Shown here in pieces: positions 25,625-34,340 of a stretch of 64,000 nt of DNA. The stretch is taken from the NCBI GenBank assembly GCA_945878405.1, contig CAMCTJ010000004.1:62001-126000 (forward strand), written 5' to 3'. The DNA comes from Bdellovibrio sp. ZAP7. Lineage in GTDB: Bacteria; Bdellovibrionota; FAC87; UBA2466. The stretch's first letter is position 1; each line of letters starts with the position of its first letter. Below the pieces are notes generated by a model. It worked only from the letters and a program-made list of their open reading frames with translations, made no database searches and had not been told where the DNA came from. The position numbers were made by a program, and so were the translations under genes.

Positions 25625-26488
25625 TTACTTTAAAGATCCGTAAATCTCTAAGTCGCTTGCAAAACCCATCACGTAGAACCGAATAGCTACCGCTCTAAAT
25701 GGAAATTTATACTCTGTAATGAACGCAACAGCATCACCATTTTCGAATGATGTGGGCGCAAAGTACATTACTTTTCCTGTATCCAAAAGCACTTCAATTT
25801 TGGAAAGCGTTACCGCCTCTCCGCTTCTTTTGCGAATCACCAAAGACTTCATAGCTCTTTTTTGAAGCGGCAGTTTTACTTCTGCAAACGTATTCACCAA
25901 AGCTCCCGTATGAACCCAAAACGTAGGGGTGTTTTCATCGGGCGTTTTTGTTTCCAATTCTTTGCTGAAGGAGCAATAGGAAATATTCTCGGTGCCCTTA
26001 GTTGTTTTTCGAGCTACTTGCATTAAGTAGGTTCGAGTAAATTCTGTCTCCGTAATTCGGACGGATCGGATAATGGTTCCGCCACTTGCAAGTTCAAAAG
26101 TGTTAGTTAAAGAATCATTGGAAATGACTGTAGGGGTCCACTGTTCTTTCTGAATCCAATTCATATAAGGCCCATACTGATTCAGTTGTTCAGCTGAAAA
26201 GCCCATGAAGAAATCTGACTCTTTTCTCTTTTCCCAGAAGTACGTTTGACTCAGTTTTTCAGTATTTGAGCTGTTTTCTAAAATTGCTTTGTTGACATAA
26301 ACTGCCGGCCAAAGGGTTTCTGGCTCGTGAGAATGAATGCAATGACCCGCCCAAGTGCCCAGAGCTTCTTTATGGGGAGGCAAACTTGATTTTTGAAACT
26401 CTTCTTGAAGACTCTCAAAAGAAGTTGGAGCCGCAAAAGCGGACACCCCTAACATTAAAGTCACGATGGTTAGAAAAATTCGAATCAT
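25625..26488 (-). CDS. Secreted protein of unknown function
   Basis: A 287-residue protein with a clear signal peptide (MIRIFLTIVTLMLGVSAFA, cleavage before APTS). The mature part begins with a segment containing 'GTWAGHCIHSHEPETLWPA' and ends with a beta-rich domain ('SKIEVLLDTGKVMYFAP', 'IRFYVMGFASDLEIYG'). I recognise no catalytic motif. The start at 26488 is set by AGGAGG; the frame is open further upstream to 26533. It converges on fabG with no visible terminator between them. Confidence 0.7.
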   Translation of the reverse strand: MIRIFLTIVTLMLGVSAFAAPTSFESLQEEFQKSSLPPHKEALGTWAGHCIHSHEPETLWPAVYVNKAILENSSNTEKLSQTYFWEKRKESDFFMGFSAEQLNQYGPYMNWIQKEQWTPTVISNDSLTNTFELASGGTIIRSVRITETEFTRTYLMQVARKTTKGTENISYCSFSKELETKTPDENTPTFWVHTGALVNTFAEVKLPLQKRAMKSLVIRKRSGEAVTLSKIEVLLDTGKVMYFAPTSFENGDAVAFITEYKFPFRAVAIRFYVMGFASDLEIYGSLK

Positions 26489-26561
26489 GAGAGTCCTCCT
26501 GGGGAAATCAACTAAGTGCGACTCTAGCCGCATTTAGCCGAAAACTCATGACGCTGCTTGT

Positions 26562-27170
26562 TTATCTTTTTTGAGCTAGTGCATGCACCAGGTGCGAACC
26601 ACCTTCAGCGATTTCCTTGTAATACAGGACGTGAAGGTCTTTCAGATGTCCCAAGAGCTCGTTGGGCTTAAAACACTGATCCAAATCTAAATAGGGATTT
26701 GGTTGGTTTCTCTTGAACTGTTCGACTGTGTACCCCTCAATGAGGACTGTCCCACCGGCCATTAAGCCCCTTTTTAACTCACTAAAGAAACGAGAAGCTG
26801 GCTTATAGTAGGCCATCACAATTGTATTAAATTTCATGAGGGGCATCAGATAAAAATCAAGATTTTGGACTTTGGCATCTACTTGAACTTTTTTGTCTGT
26901 AGCCATTTTCTTGGCCTTCTCAATCGCTTTAGCCGAGCAATCCAGTCCTTCTACTTTAAATCCATTTTCGGCGAGGAAAACAGCATTTCTTCCCTCTCCC
27001 ATAGCAACGTCCAAAGCGGTTCCCTTGGATAACTGTCCTAAAAAAGTCTTCAAAAAATCTGAAGGCTCTTTACCAAATAAATAATCGGGATTTTGATAAC
27101 GCTCCTCCCAAAGCTGGGCAGCGTTCTTTTTATTGGGATCGATTTCTGGGTATTGAATATCGTCGAACAT
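26562..27170 (-). CDS. SAM-dependent methyltransferase (TehB-like)
   Basis: A 202-residue class I methyltransferase. Motif I is 'ALDVAMGEGRNAVFLAE' and the following acidic residue is in 'VEGLDCSAKAI'. The N-terminal 'WEERYQNPDYLFGKEPSDFL' is typical of the TehB/thiopurine methyltransferase-like group often linked to tellurite or thiol detoxification. The substrate is not known. It is divergent from the glycosyltransferase gene. Confidence 0.8.
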   Translation of the reverse strand: MFDDIQYPEIDPNKKNAAQLWEERYQNPDYLFGKEPSDFLKTFLGQLSKGTALDVAMGEGRNAVFLAENGFKVEGLDCSAKAIEKAKKMATDKKVQVDAKVQNLDFYLMPLMKFNTIVMAYYKPASRFFSELKRGLMAGGTVLIEGYTVEQFKRNQPNPYLDLDQCFKPNELLGHLKDLHVLYYKEIAEGGSHLVHALAQKR

Positions 27171-27251
27171 GGCGTCACTAGACCAAAGACTCTGGATTTT
27201 TTCAATTCTTTTTTATTTGGTTCTATCGCTTCAAAGCGCTACGCTTATGTC

Positions 27252-28475
27252 ATGCGAATTCTTTGCCTCCAACAGTCATCTATTTTTGAAACTTACGGGG
27301 GGATTGAGTATTACCTCCACGATTTGTTGACCATCACTTCGGAGATTCTGGGTCCCTCCTCAGTCATAAGTTTTGTTCCAAAGCGCTCCGATTCTTTTAA
27401 ATTAACCCAAACCAACTACGAAGTTGTTCCTGTCGAATATAAAAACCAAGGCCTTTTAAAAAAGTTAGAAAACCGATTGTCTCCTACTCTTCTTCAAGCA
27501 GCCCTTAGAAAGAGCAAAGAACTAAAGCCAGATATTATTATCGTAGGGCACGTTTCCCTAGCTCCACTTGGCATGGCCCTGTCTAAAATTCTGGATATTC
27601 CTTATTGGACGATAGCCTATGGTTTAGAAGTCTGGGGCGGCACAAATCTGGTCGATGAATTTGCGTTGAGAAGCTCTCAGAAAATCATTTCCATTTCACA
27701 TTGGACTAAGAACATTCTCGTTGCTCGAGGCTTTCGAGAAAACAAAATTGAAATTGTTCATCCTTGTCTGCAACCCGGACTCGAAAACAAATCTCCAAAA
27801 TTACATTTTACTCCAGCAAAAGCCCCACTCCAGCTTTTGACAGTTTCCCGACTCGATCCTCAAGAACGGTACAAAGGACATGATCATGTTCTTTCAGCTA
27901 TGGGGTTAATTAAACAAACTCGCCCTGAAGCGCTTCCGCACTATACGATTCAAGGTCATGGCGATGATCGAAGTCGCTTGGAACAACTTGTATTTTTGGG
28001 TGGACTACAAAAACACGTAACTTTTCTAGATAAGTTAACTTCTCGAGAAGACCTCGACACGCTTTATAGACAAAGTGATGTTTTTATCATGCCCTCTCGT
28101 TTTGGATGTTGGGATGGAAGATGGCGAGGCGAAGGATTTGGAATCGTTTATGTCGAAGCAGGGGCCTTGGGGATACCGAGTATCGCTTATGACTGCGGGG
28201 GAGTCACGGATATCATCCAATCAGGAAAAAACGGAATTCTCGTAAAACCAAATGACATCCAACAACTGAGTCAAACCCTACTGGAGTTACATGATCATCG
28301 AGAACGTATTTCAGTGTTGGGGAGACAGGCGAGAGAAACTGCTTTAACTCGGTTCTCTCGAACTGCCATTAAGTCTGAAATAGAAAAAGCTTTCGGATCA
28401 AGCCAAAGCATCACGGAAGTCAGACCAAGTTCCAATCCCATTGATGTTTCGCACATTGTGGATTCTATCTCTTAA
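27252..28475 (+). CDS. GT4-family glycosyltransferase
   Basis: A 407-residue GT-B glycosyltransferase. The N-terminal domain starts 'MRILCLQQSSIFETYGGIEYY' minus the last residues, and the C-terminal domain has the E-x7-E motif in 'EGFGIVYVEAGALGIPSIAY' with 'CGGVTDII', typical of GT4 retaining enzymes acting on surface polysaccharide. The start at 27252 is chosen by homology; the frame is open to 27093 across the divergent methyltransferase gene, which is implausible. Its last 78 bases overlap the minus-strand gene at 28398-29744. Confidence 0.85.
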   Translation: MRILCLQQSSIFETYGGIEYYLHDLLTITSEILGPSSVISFVPKRSDSFKLTQTNYEVVPVEYKNQGLLKKLENRLSPTLLQAALRKSKELKPDIIIVGHVSLAPLGMALSKILDIPYWTIAYGLEVWGGTNLVDEFALRSSQKIISISHWTKNILVARGFRENKIEIVHPCLQPGLENKSPKLHFTPAKAPLQLLTVSRLDPQERYKGHDHVLSAMGLIKQTRPEALPHYTIQGHGDDRSRLEQLVFLGGLQKHVTFLDKLTSREDLDTLYRQSDVFIMPSRFGCWDGRWRGEGFGIVYVEAGALGIPSIAYDCGGVTDIIQSGKNGILVKPNDIQQLSQTLLELHDHRERISVLGRQARETALTRFSRTAIKSEIEKAFGSSQSITEVRPSSNPIDVSHIVDSIS

Positions 28476-29744
28476 TGGGATTTGAACTTTTACGACTGTT
28501 CTGATTTGCGTTGGCAGGTAGGGGTTGTTTACGGAAAGAATAGACGCTTCTTCCTGACCATCTCGATAGTAATCTCTCCACTGAGATAACTTTCTCGAAT
28601 ACGATTCGAGTGACAGAATGTCTTTGAGATTTATTTTGGAACATCTATAGATCCAATGAATCCACCACATATTCATTTGGGATGAAATGGAATCCGCCTT
28701 ATCACGCCTTAACACGGGAGTACCCGTTAACTGTTCCTCGGGTTTGAGTGCTTCTAAAATCTTGCAGAAGAGTTGATCCAGAGCTTCTTTAATATCGGTA
28801 TGGGCCGAAAAAACAAAAACGGGTTTTTCATCTGTTCGCTGCCTGGAGACTGCAACTAGGCCGACTACCCATGCTTGCATACTATTGGGATAAAACAACA
28901 GATGGAGATCATATTGCTGCAAGAGGAAGAAAGGGGCTTTGGAACGGATGTACTCGTTCGCACCCACAATCAACATGGGGTTTTTCATTGAATGCGCATA
29001 ACGACGAAGAGTTGTTGCTTTTGCCAAGTCAATAAGCGCATTGAGAGTGGCCTCTTCTCGGTTTGGCCCTGCTCCCATCGCACTTAAAACATTTTCGGAA
29101 GATTGATCGCGCTTCATCAATTCAAAATCCCCTGTTTGGAGCACTTCGGAAGCAATGAGCTCTCCTCGACGAACTCGGAGGGGAAGATCAGCTTCGATCG
29201 CTTTCTTCATCCATTCATCAACTGCTTTTTTTCGAGACACTTCCTTGTCTCGTTCCACTGCAAAGATCGTGAGTGTTTTTTCCGATAAAGGACAATCTCC
29301 CGTCACACGGGTAAGCCAGAGATTTCCATCTGGAGTTCCAAAACGGGTGCAATAGATTTGAGTGAGAGGGGAAAAAGCATAATTAATATTTTTAGCGATT
29401 GAGGTCGGAGCGATATAATTTATTTTTTCACAAGAACATCGTGGGTGTGGAAACACTAAAGCGTCCATTCGAATTGCAGTACCATCTCGAGAAATTTCGT
29501 ACATCACGTGGGCTGAGTTTTCAGCCAATACATCAGCAATGAGATCTCTACGAATCGTTAAATCGGCTAAGGTTGCATGCTCAGCCCAAACATTTCTTTG
29601 TTTGAGCCAAAGCAACACGCAGTTGGCACAAGGAGCGCCTTTTTCTGGATCCATTGCCGATCCCAAAATAAATCCATCTCGGACTTTCAGCACATAAGGC
29701 TTGAGGGTTGTTGGTCGTTTCCAGAAATCTCCACGTAGCACCAC
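28398..29744 (-). CDS. Divergent TOMM cyclodehydratase-like (E1-like zinc motif plus YcaO-like) protein
   Basis: A 448-residue protein. The N-terminal part has cysteine pairs at 39/42 (GAPCANCVL, next to 'FILGSAMDPEKG') and 103/105 (FPHPRCSC), a pattern like the zinc-binding end of the E1-like partner in thiazole/oxazole (TOMM) synthesis. From about residue 165 a region with 'MGAGPNREEATLNALIDL' resembles the YcaO 'G.g.s...A..sAl.E' helix, but the ATP/Mg-binding glutamates of that helix are absent (ALIDLAKAT). It may thus be a non-catalytic relative. GTG at 29744 follows GGAGAG. The C-terminal coding region overlaps the convergent glycosyltransferase gene by 78 bases. No precursor peptide was seen nearby. 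Family assignment is tentative. Confidence 0.5.
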   Translation of the reverse strand: MVLRGDFWKRPTTLKPYVLKVRDGFILGSAMDPEKGAPCANCVLLWLKQRNVWAEHATLADLTIRRDLIADVLAENSAHVMYEISRDGTAIRMDALVFPHPRCSCEKINYIAPTSIAKNINYAFSPLTQIYCTRFGTPDGNLWLTRVTGDCPLSEKTLTIFAVERDKEVSRKKAVDEWMKKAIEADLPLRVRRGELIASEVLQTGDFELMKRDQSSENVLSAMGAGPNREEATLNALIDLAKATTLRRYAHSMKNPMLIVGANEYIRSKAPFFLLQQYDLHLLFYPNSMQAWVVGLVAVSRQRTDEKPVFVFSAHTDIKEALDQLFCKILEALKPEEQLTGTPVLRRDKADSISSQMNMWWIHWIYRCSKINLKDILSLESYSRKLSQWRDYYRDGQEEASILSVNNPYLPTQIRTVVKVQIPLRDRIHNVRNINGIGTWSDFRDALA

Positions 29745-29783
29745 GTTCAGCTCTCCTCGCGAGGGGTCTTAAAGTTTGGGCGC

Positions 29784-29812
29784 ATTATAGGGAGAGAGTC
29801 GATCCGAAACAA
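29784..29812 (-). promoter_or_regulatory. Promoter of the TOMM-like gene
   Basis: On the minus strand TTGTTT (29812-29807) and a perfect TATAAT (29789-29784) are 17 bases apart, 40 bases before the GTG start. This suggests transcription separate from der-era-rnc upstream. Confidence 0.6.
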
Positions 29813-29868
29813 GAGACATTTTGCGGCGCTGCGTTACCGTTACGCAACAATTTAAGTTTATGTTTTTA

Positions 29869-31152
29869 TTATCTTTTTTCTTCGCCAGCTCGGAAGCGTA
29901 ATCGAATGGGCTGACTCTTAAAGCCTAAGCGATTCTTGATCTGATTTTCCAAATAACGTTGATAACTTTCTGGCAAATTTCCTTTACGGTTCATAAAGAA
30001 AATAAACGTCGGCGGACTCGTCCTAACCTGGCTTGCATACAGAATGTTAAAATTTCCATTCCCGGCAGCTGGTGGTGGGTTACGACTAATCACATCTTTA
30101 ACAAATCGATTGAGATCGGATGTTTTGATTCTTTTCTGGCCCTGATCATAGAGTTTCACAACCCAAGGCATGAGTCGATCAACGTTCCATCCAGTTTTGG
30201 CGCTCATAGGCTGGGTCTTAAACTGCTTCAAATAACGAGCAAAGTCTGAATCTTTTACGAACTGGCGTCTTTGTTCTCCAGATAATTTATCCCAGAAATT
30301 AAGCAAGATCACGGTAGGCTTCTTTTCTCGCTCAAGGAGAGACAGGAGTCGCATATCTTGATCAGTAATGGCTTCACTACAATTAATGAGCAGAAACACC
30401 ACGTCCGCTTCTTTCAAAGCTCGGGTTGAAGCGTGAATAGAGAACTGCTCTAACGACTCTTTACGGCTCCTCGGTCTTCTGATTCCCGCTGTGTCCATCA
30501 AGCGAACGGTCTTGCCCCCCACCTCTATTTCAAAGCTAACGGGATCTCGAGTTGTGTGCGGGGTGGCGCTCACGCGCGAAACTCTTTTGCGACAGAGCTT
30601 GTTCATCAGTGTTGATTTTCCCGCATTGGGCCTTCCAATCAGAGCCAATTGAATAGGCTTCTGACTTTCATCCTGAGAGGTCTCTAAGGAAACACCGGCT
30701 TGTTTACAACACCACTCTTTTAAAACATCCAGACCTCGACGGTGGGCAGCGGATACCTCAACTACCTCTTCAATTCCAAGCTCCGCAAAATCCTCTGTTC
30801 GACTTACATTATCATTTTCACACTTGTTGATAACTAACAGGGTCGGCTTCTTGTTTTTTACGATTTCCTGATGAAGCCATTTATCAAAAGGGGTCATCCC
30901 CGATTGGGCGTCTACAACAAATAAAAACACATCTGCGGCACTGATTATTTCCTTCAGGGCTTCTGCGTCTCCCTCATCGAAAATTCCTTGGCTATCTAGC
31001 AACATCAAAGAAGCCCATCGAACTTTTTCACGAACAAGATCCAGGGTAGTTCCAGGACGGTCCAAGACGATAGTTCGACGATAACCTAACAAAGCGTTGT
31101 AGAGGCTCGATTTACCAACATTCGGTCTACCGATAAGTGCAAAAGACTTCAT
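29869..31152 (-). CDS. der: Ribosome-associated GTPase Der (EngA)
   Basis: Der has two tandem GTPase domains and acts in 50S assembly. The 427-residue protein shows G1 motifs GRPNVGKS (first) and GRPNAGKS (second), DTAGI in the second domain, and NKCE/NFWD-like G4 motifs, then the C-terminal KH-like domain. The first domain has DSQGI in place of DTPG/DTAG. The start at 31152 overlaps the era stop (ATGA); upstream in-frame sequence lies within era and is not conserved. Confidence 0.93.
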   Translation of the reverse strand: MKSFALIGRPNVGKSSLYNALLGYRRTIVLDRPGTTLDLVREKVRWASLMLLDSQGIFDEGDAEALKEIISAADVFLFVVDAQSGMTPFDKWLHQEIVKNKKPTLLVINKCENDNVSRTEDFAELGIEEVVEVSAAHRRGLDVLKEWCCKQAGVSLETSQDESQKPIQLALIGRPNAGKSTLMNKLCRKRVSRVSATPHTTRDPVSFEIEVGGKTVRLMDTAGIRRPRSRKESLEQFSIHASTRALKEADVVFLLINCSEAITDQDMRLLSLLEREKKPTVILLNFWDKLSGEQRRQFVKDSDFARYLKQFKTQPMSAKTGWNVDRLMPWVVKLYDQGQKRIKTSDLNRFVKDVISRNPPPAAGNGNFNILYASQVRTSPPTFIFFMNRKGNLPESYQRYLENQIKNRLGFKSQPIRLRFRAGEEKR

Positions 31153-32060
31153 TGGTCCAACTCCAAGTAACGATTCACAAAACGAGAATCTTCTTTCCAT
31201 TTCTTTTGAACGTGCACATGTAGCTTTAAACAAATTTGTTTTCCTAAGAAGGCTTCCATCTCTTTTCTGGCCTCGATACCGATTTTTTTCAGCATCTCAC
31301 CCTTCTTTCCGATTAAAATTCCCTTTTTTGATTCTGAATCAACGTGAATTTTCGCTAAAATCGTAGGCATTCTTGGTCCTTCCGATTCATCAATCTCAAT
31401 CCAAGATGAATAGGGCACTTCTTCATGAGTGGCTTGATAGATCTTCTCTCGAACAAATTCAGCTAAGTGAAACTGAGGATTCCTATCGCTAATAGCGGTT
31501 CGAGGATACAGTTCCTCCCCTTCCGGCAATACCTGATTCGCAATTTGAACGAGTCGATCCATTCCATTTCCTTTTTTTGCAGAAACAGGAATGATTTCTT
31601 TAAAGATTCCCAATTCCCAAAGCGACTGGATGAGCGGCAGCAGTTGGGTCTTTTCAACTTTGTCCACTTTGTTGAGAACGCAAAAGCTAAGCTCTGCCTT
31701 TTTCAGTTGGCTGATTTTTGTCTTAAGTTTCATTACCTGCTGAAACACTCTCGGATTTGAAGCATCGAAAACCCACATCACAGCATCACATCCAGCGGCT
31801 TTTTGATCTGCAACATTGTTGAGCAATCTGGCCACTCTATCTGGATGTTTTTGATATCCCGGAGTATCAGTAAAAACTAACTGTCCGGAATCCAAGTTCA
31901 AAATACCACTCACGCCATGGTAGGTGGTTTGAACTTTTTGGGAAACAATACTAACTTTTCTTCCCACCAACGCGTTCAACAAAGTGGATTTTCCGGAATT
32001 AGTAGGCCCTACTATTCCCATAAAACCACAGACTCTTTTTTTGTCTTTTTTTAAACTCAT
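31149..32060 (-). CDS. era: GTPase Era
   Basis: Era binds the 3' end of 16S rRNA and helps 30S maturation. The 303-residue protein has G1 GPTNSGKST, G3 DTPGY, G4 NKVD and a C-terminal KH domain with 'KKGILIGKKGEMLKKIG'. The switch region reads QTTYHG where most Era proteins have QTTRHR. It overlaps rnc upstream and der downstream, each as ATGA. Confidence 0.93.
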   Translation of the reverse strand: MSLKKDKKRVCGFMGIVGPTNSGKSTLLNALVGRKVSIVSQKVQTTYHGVSGILNLDSGQLVFTDTPGYQKHPDRVARLLNNVADQKAAGCDAVMWVFDASNPRVFQQVMKLKTKISQLKKAELSFCVLNKVDKVEKTQLLPLIQSLWELGIFKEIIPVSAKKGNGMDRLVQIANQVLPEGEELYPRTAISDRNPQFHLAEFVREKIYQATHEEVPYSSWIEIDESEGPRMPTILAKIHVDSESKKGILIGKKGEMLKKIGIEARKEMEAFLGKQICLKLHVHVQKKWKEDSRFVNRYLELDQ

Positions 32061-32791
32061 AATCCGTATGTCTCCAAAGCAGTTTGAGCAGCTCGTTGCT
32101 CAGCTTCTTTTTTACTTCGCCCTTCTCCTTGGGCAATCACCTGACCAGCTATTTCTATTTCTACCCGAAAGTTTTTTTCGTGCTCCAATCCCCAAACATC
32201 AACCACTCGGTAAAGCGGGGTTGTTCCATTCCTAGATTGAGTCACTTCTTGAAGAAAAGTTTTTTGATCTAACTCTTTTCGATAAGTCACATCATCTGCT
32301 GAAAGCGAATCGAGAGAGGATTTGTAAACCGTTAATAAAAAGTTACGTGCTTTCTCAAGACCGCCATCTAAATAAAGAGCCCCTACGACGGACTCAAACA
32401 CCCCCGCTAAGATGCTTTTTTTATCAGCCCCGCCACTTCTTTGCTCGCCCTTACCCAGAAGTATCCAGGAACCCATTCCAGCCTCTTTAGATAGATCCGC
32501 TAGACTTTTTCTACTAACGAGCTGGCTTCTCCAACGAGAGAGTTGCCCTTCGGGAGAATTAGGAAACTGACACCAAAGTCTCTCGCCTATCACAAGGCCA
32601 ATCACTGCATCCCCAAGAAACTCTAAACGTTCGTTATCGGTATCGATTCCTTGTTCATTTCGAAAAGAGGAATGGGTTAAAGCTTCAATCAATAAAGCCT
32701 TGTTCGAAAAAGCATGTTCCAGCTTGGCTTCAACCTGAAGGAGACGCTCTTTTAAAGAATCCAGTTTATTTTGATCACTGACAGAACCCAG
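32057..32791 (-). CDS. rnc: Ribonuclease III, probable non-canonical start
   Basis: RNase III cuts double-stranded RNA in rRNA processing. The protein has the signature 'NERLEFLGDAVIGLV' with catalytic acidic residues and a C-terminal dsRNA-binding domain ending in 'GEGRSKKEAEQRAAQTAL'. The first ATG/GTG/TTG codon in frame is TTG at 32692, which would drop part of helix 1. The conserved N-terminus (LLQVEAKLEHAFSNKALLIEAL) minus two residues is encoded upstream in the same frame, and the only plausible start there is CTG at 32791, with GAGG 5 bases before it. This gives 244 residues. The stop overlaps era. Confidence 0.8.
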   Translation of the reverse strand: MGSVSDQNKLDSLKERLLQVEAKLEHAFSNKALLIEALTHSSFRNEQGIDTDNERLEFLGDAVIGLVIGERLWCQFPNSPEGQLSRWRSQLVSRKSLADLSKEAGMGSWILLGKGEQRSGGADKKSILAGVFESVVGALYLDGGLEKARNFLLTVYKSSLDSLSADDVTYRKELDQKTFLQEVTQSRNGTTPLYRVVDVWGLEHEKNFRVEIEIAGQVIAQGEGRSKKEAEQRAAQTALETYGL

Positions 32792-32818
32792 AGGAACCTC
32801 ATTGTTCGTGACCCCTGG

Positions 32819-32851
32819 ATTATCTGGGTTTTTTAAAAAAGCCCGGATAAT
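32819..32851. repeat. Long imperfect palindrome between rnc and the M20 gene
   Basis: ATTATCTGGG-TTTTTT pairs with AAAAAAGCCC-GGATAAT around the centre at about 32834, with one G-U and one bulge. It lies in the rnc leader and the upstream region of the divergent operon, so it could be an operator, attenuator or bidirectional transcription barrier. Confidence 0.55.
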
Positions 32852-33044
32852 TCAATGGTCAAATCTCTAAAGGGTGCACTTCTAGCAAAAACGGAGAACT
32901 AACTCAAGGGGTGATCGTTTTTTATCATTATTTTCAGTCAGTTATACCGCAGTTAAAAAGCTTTTGTTTAGGGTGTTCTGATTGACACTAATGGTGGCTC
33001 GGAGCTACTGTTTTGAAGTTTTTACACAGACCACAAGGACCAGA

Positions 33045-34340
33045 ATGAAGCTTCCACCCATCGAGTGGATCGAAAAAATGATCCGCATCAGCTCGACTAC
33101 TCATCAGAGTAATGAGGAATTGGTCCGTTTTCTCGTGCCCCTTCTAACTGAGACTGGTTTAAAAGTAGAAGAACAGCTAGTGATCGAAAATGGGGTCCGT
33201 TTTAAAAACCTCATCGCCTATAGCCACACCCTAGACGCTCCGGATCTTTTGGCTCTTAACACCCATTTGGATACCGTTGACCCTGGAGAGCCTACTCAAT
33301 GGACAAAAACTGAAGGAAACCCATTTCAAGCAACTCGACTGAGAGATCGAATTTATGGCCTGGGAACAGCAGATGTAAAATTAGATTTCTTGTGTAAAAT
33401 TTGGGCCGCCCGCCTCGCTAAGCCTTGGAAGCGCCCTTTTGCCCTCATAGGCACTTACGGCGAAGAGCGAGGATTAATTGGAATCCAGGAACTATTCAAA
33501 CTTAAAAAATTTAAACCCAAATATGCCTTGGTCGGGGAACCCTCCAATCTTGAATTGATTTATGCCCACAAAGGTCACTTAATTTTTACAGTAGCTGTTC
33601 CGCTCCTTCTTGATCGCCAACAATCTCAGGTAACAAAAAAGAGATGGAAGGGAGTTTCTGCGCATAGCTCAACTCCTGATTTAGGCGATAATGCACTTGT
33701 AAAAGGATTAACGGATATTTTCAAAAGGGGCTACGGAATTACCCATCTTGCTTCGGGTACTAACTTCAACAAAATACCGGACAGTTGTGAGGCTTCAGTA
33801 GTTGCAGATCAAAATGAAACAACCCGAATGATATTTAAACTGATTCAGTTTCTAGATGATTTACGACATGATTTTAAATCACGAAAAGACCCGCGTTTTT
33901 CTCCTTCGACTTCTTGTTTAAGTCTGAATCAGGCGATCACCCGTTCGGAACATATTGAGTTTGTATTTGATGTTCGGACTTTGCCCGATGTAAATCACGA
34001 GCGATTAGAAAAGAAAGTTCGTGAGGGGATTGCAAAGTTTGGTGCCAAGGTGACCCACGTTACTTCTGACGCTTCTTTACGGGGACAGAAGAACAGTCGT
34101 TTTTTAGTACAGGCATCTCGAACGCTTAAGGCCTGCGGAGTTAAACCAGTGCTCAAAACCAAGGCTACTTCAACAGAAGCGGCCATTTATCAAGCTCACG
34201 GGGCAAGTGCCATTGTATTTGGTCCAGGAATTAGCGTAGGAAATGCTCACCGACCGAATGAATATAATTCTTTTAAGCAGATGGAGATCGCAACTCGTTT
34301 TTATACACAATTTCTAAAGACTCCGTGGGTGGAAGTATGA
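33045..34340 (+). CDS. M20-family metallopeptidase / N-acyl-amino-acid hydrolase
   Basis: A 431-residue member of the ArgE/DapE/ACY1 group. Active-site residues are present: His74 and Asp76 (THLDTVD), bridging Asp110 (GTADVKLD), catalytic Glu140 with Glu141 (YGEERG), GEPS, and a late His in 'GNAHRPNEY'. So it should be an active dizinc deacylase. The start at 33045 follows AAGGA; the frame is open to 32982. It is coupled to an arginine succinyltransferase-like gene and an AstD-like gene, suggesting an acylated amino acid substrate rather than diaminopimelate, but this is inference. Confidence 0.85.
   Translation: MKLPPIEWIEKMIRISSTTHQSNEELVRFLVPLLTETGLKVEEQLVIENGVRFKNLIAYSHTLDAPDLLALNTHLDTVDPGEPTQWTKTEGNPFQATRLRDRIYGLGTADVKLDFLCKIWAARLAKPWKRPFALIGTYGEERGLIGIQELFKLKKFKPKYALVGEPSNLELIYAHKGHLIFTVAVPLLLDRQQSQVTKKRWKGVSAHSSTPDLGDNALVKGLTDIFKRGYGITHLASGTNFNKIPDSCEASVVADQNETTRMIFKLIQFLDDLRHDFKSRKDPRFSPSTSCLSLNQAITRSEHIEFVFDVRTLPDVNHERLEKKVREGIAKFGAKVTHVTSDASLRGQKNSRFLVQASRTLKACGVKPVLKTKATSTEAAIYQAHGASAIVFGPGISVGNAHRPNEYNSFKQMEIATRFYTQFLKTPWVEV

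Noticed and set aside
28398-29744. Calling a full RiPP biosynthetic cluster
   Set aside because: No precursor peptide, dehydrogenase or transporter is seen beside the TOMM-like gene.
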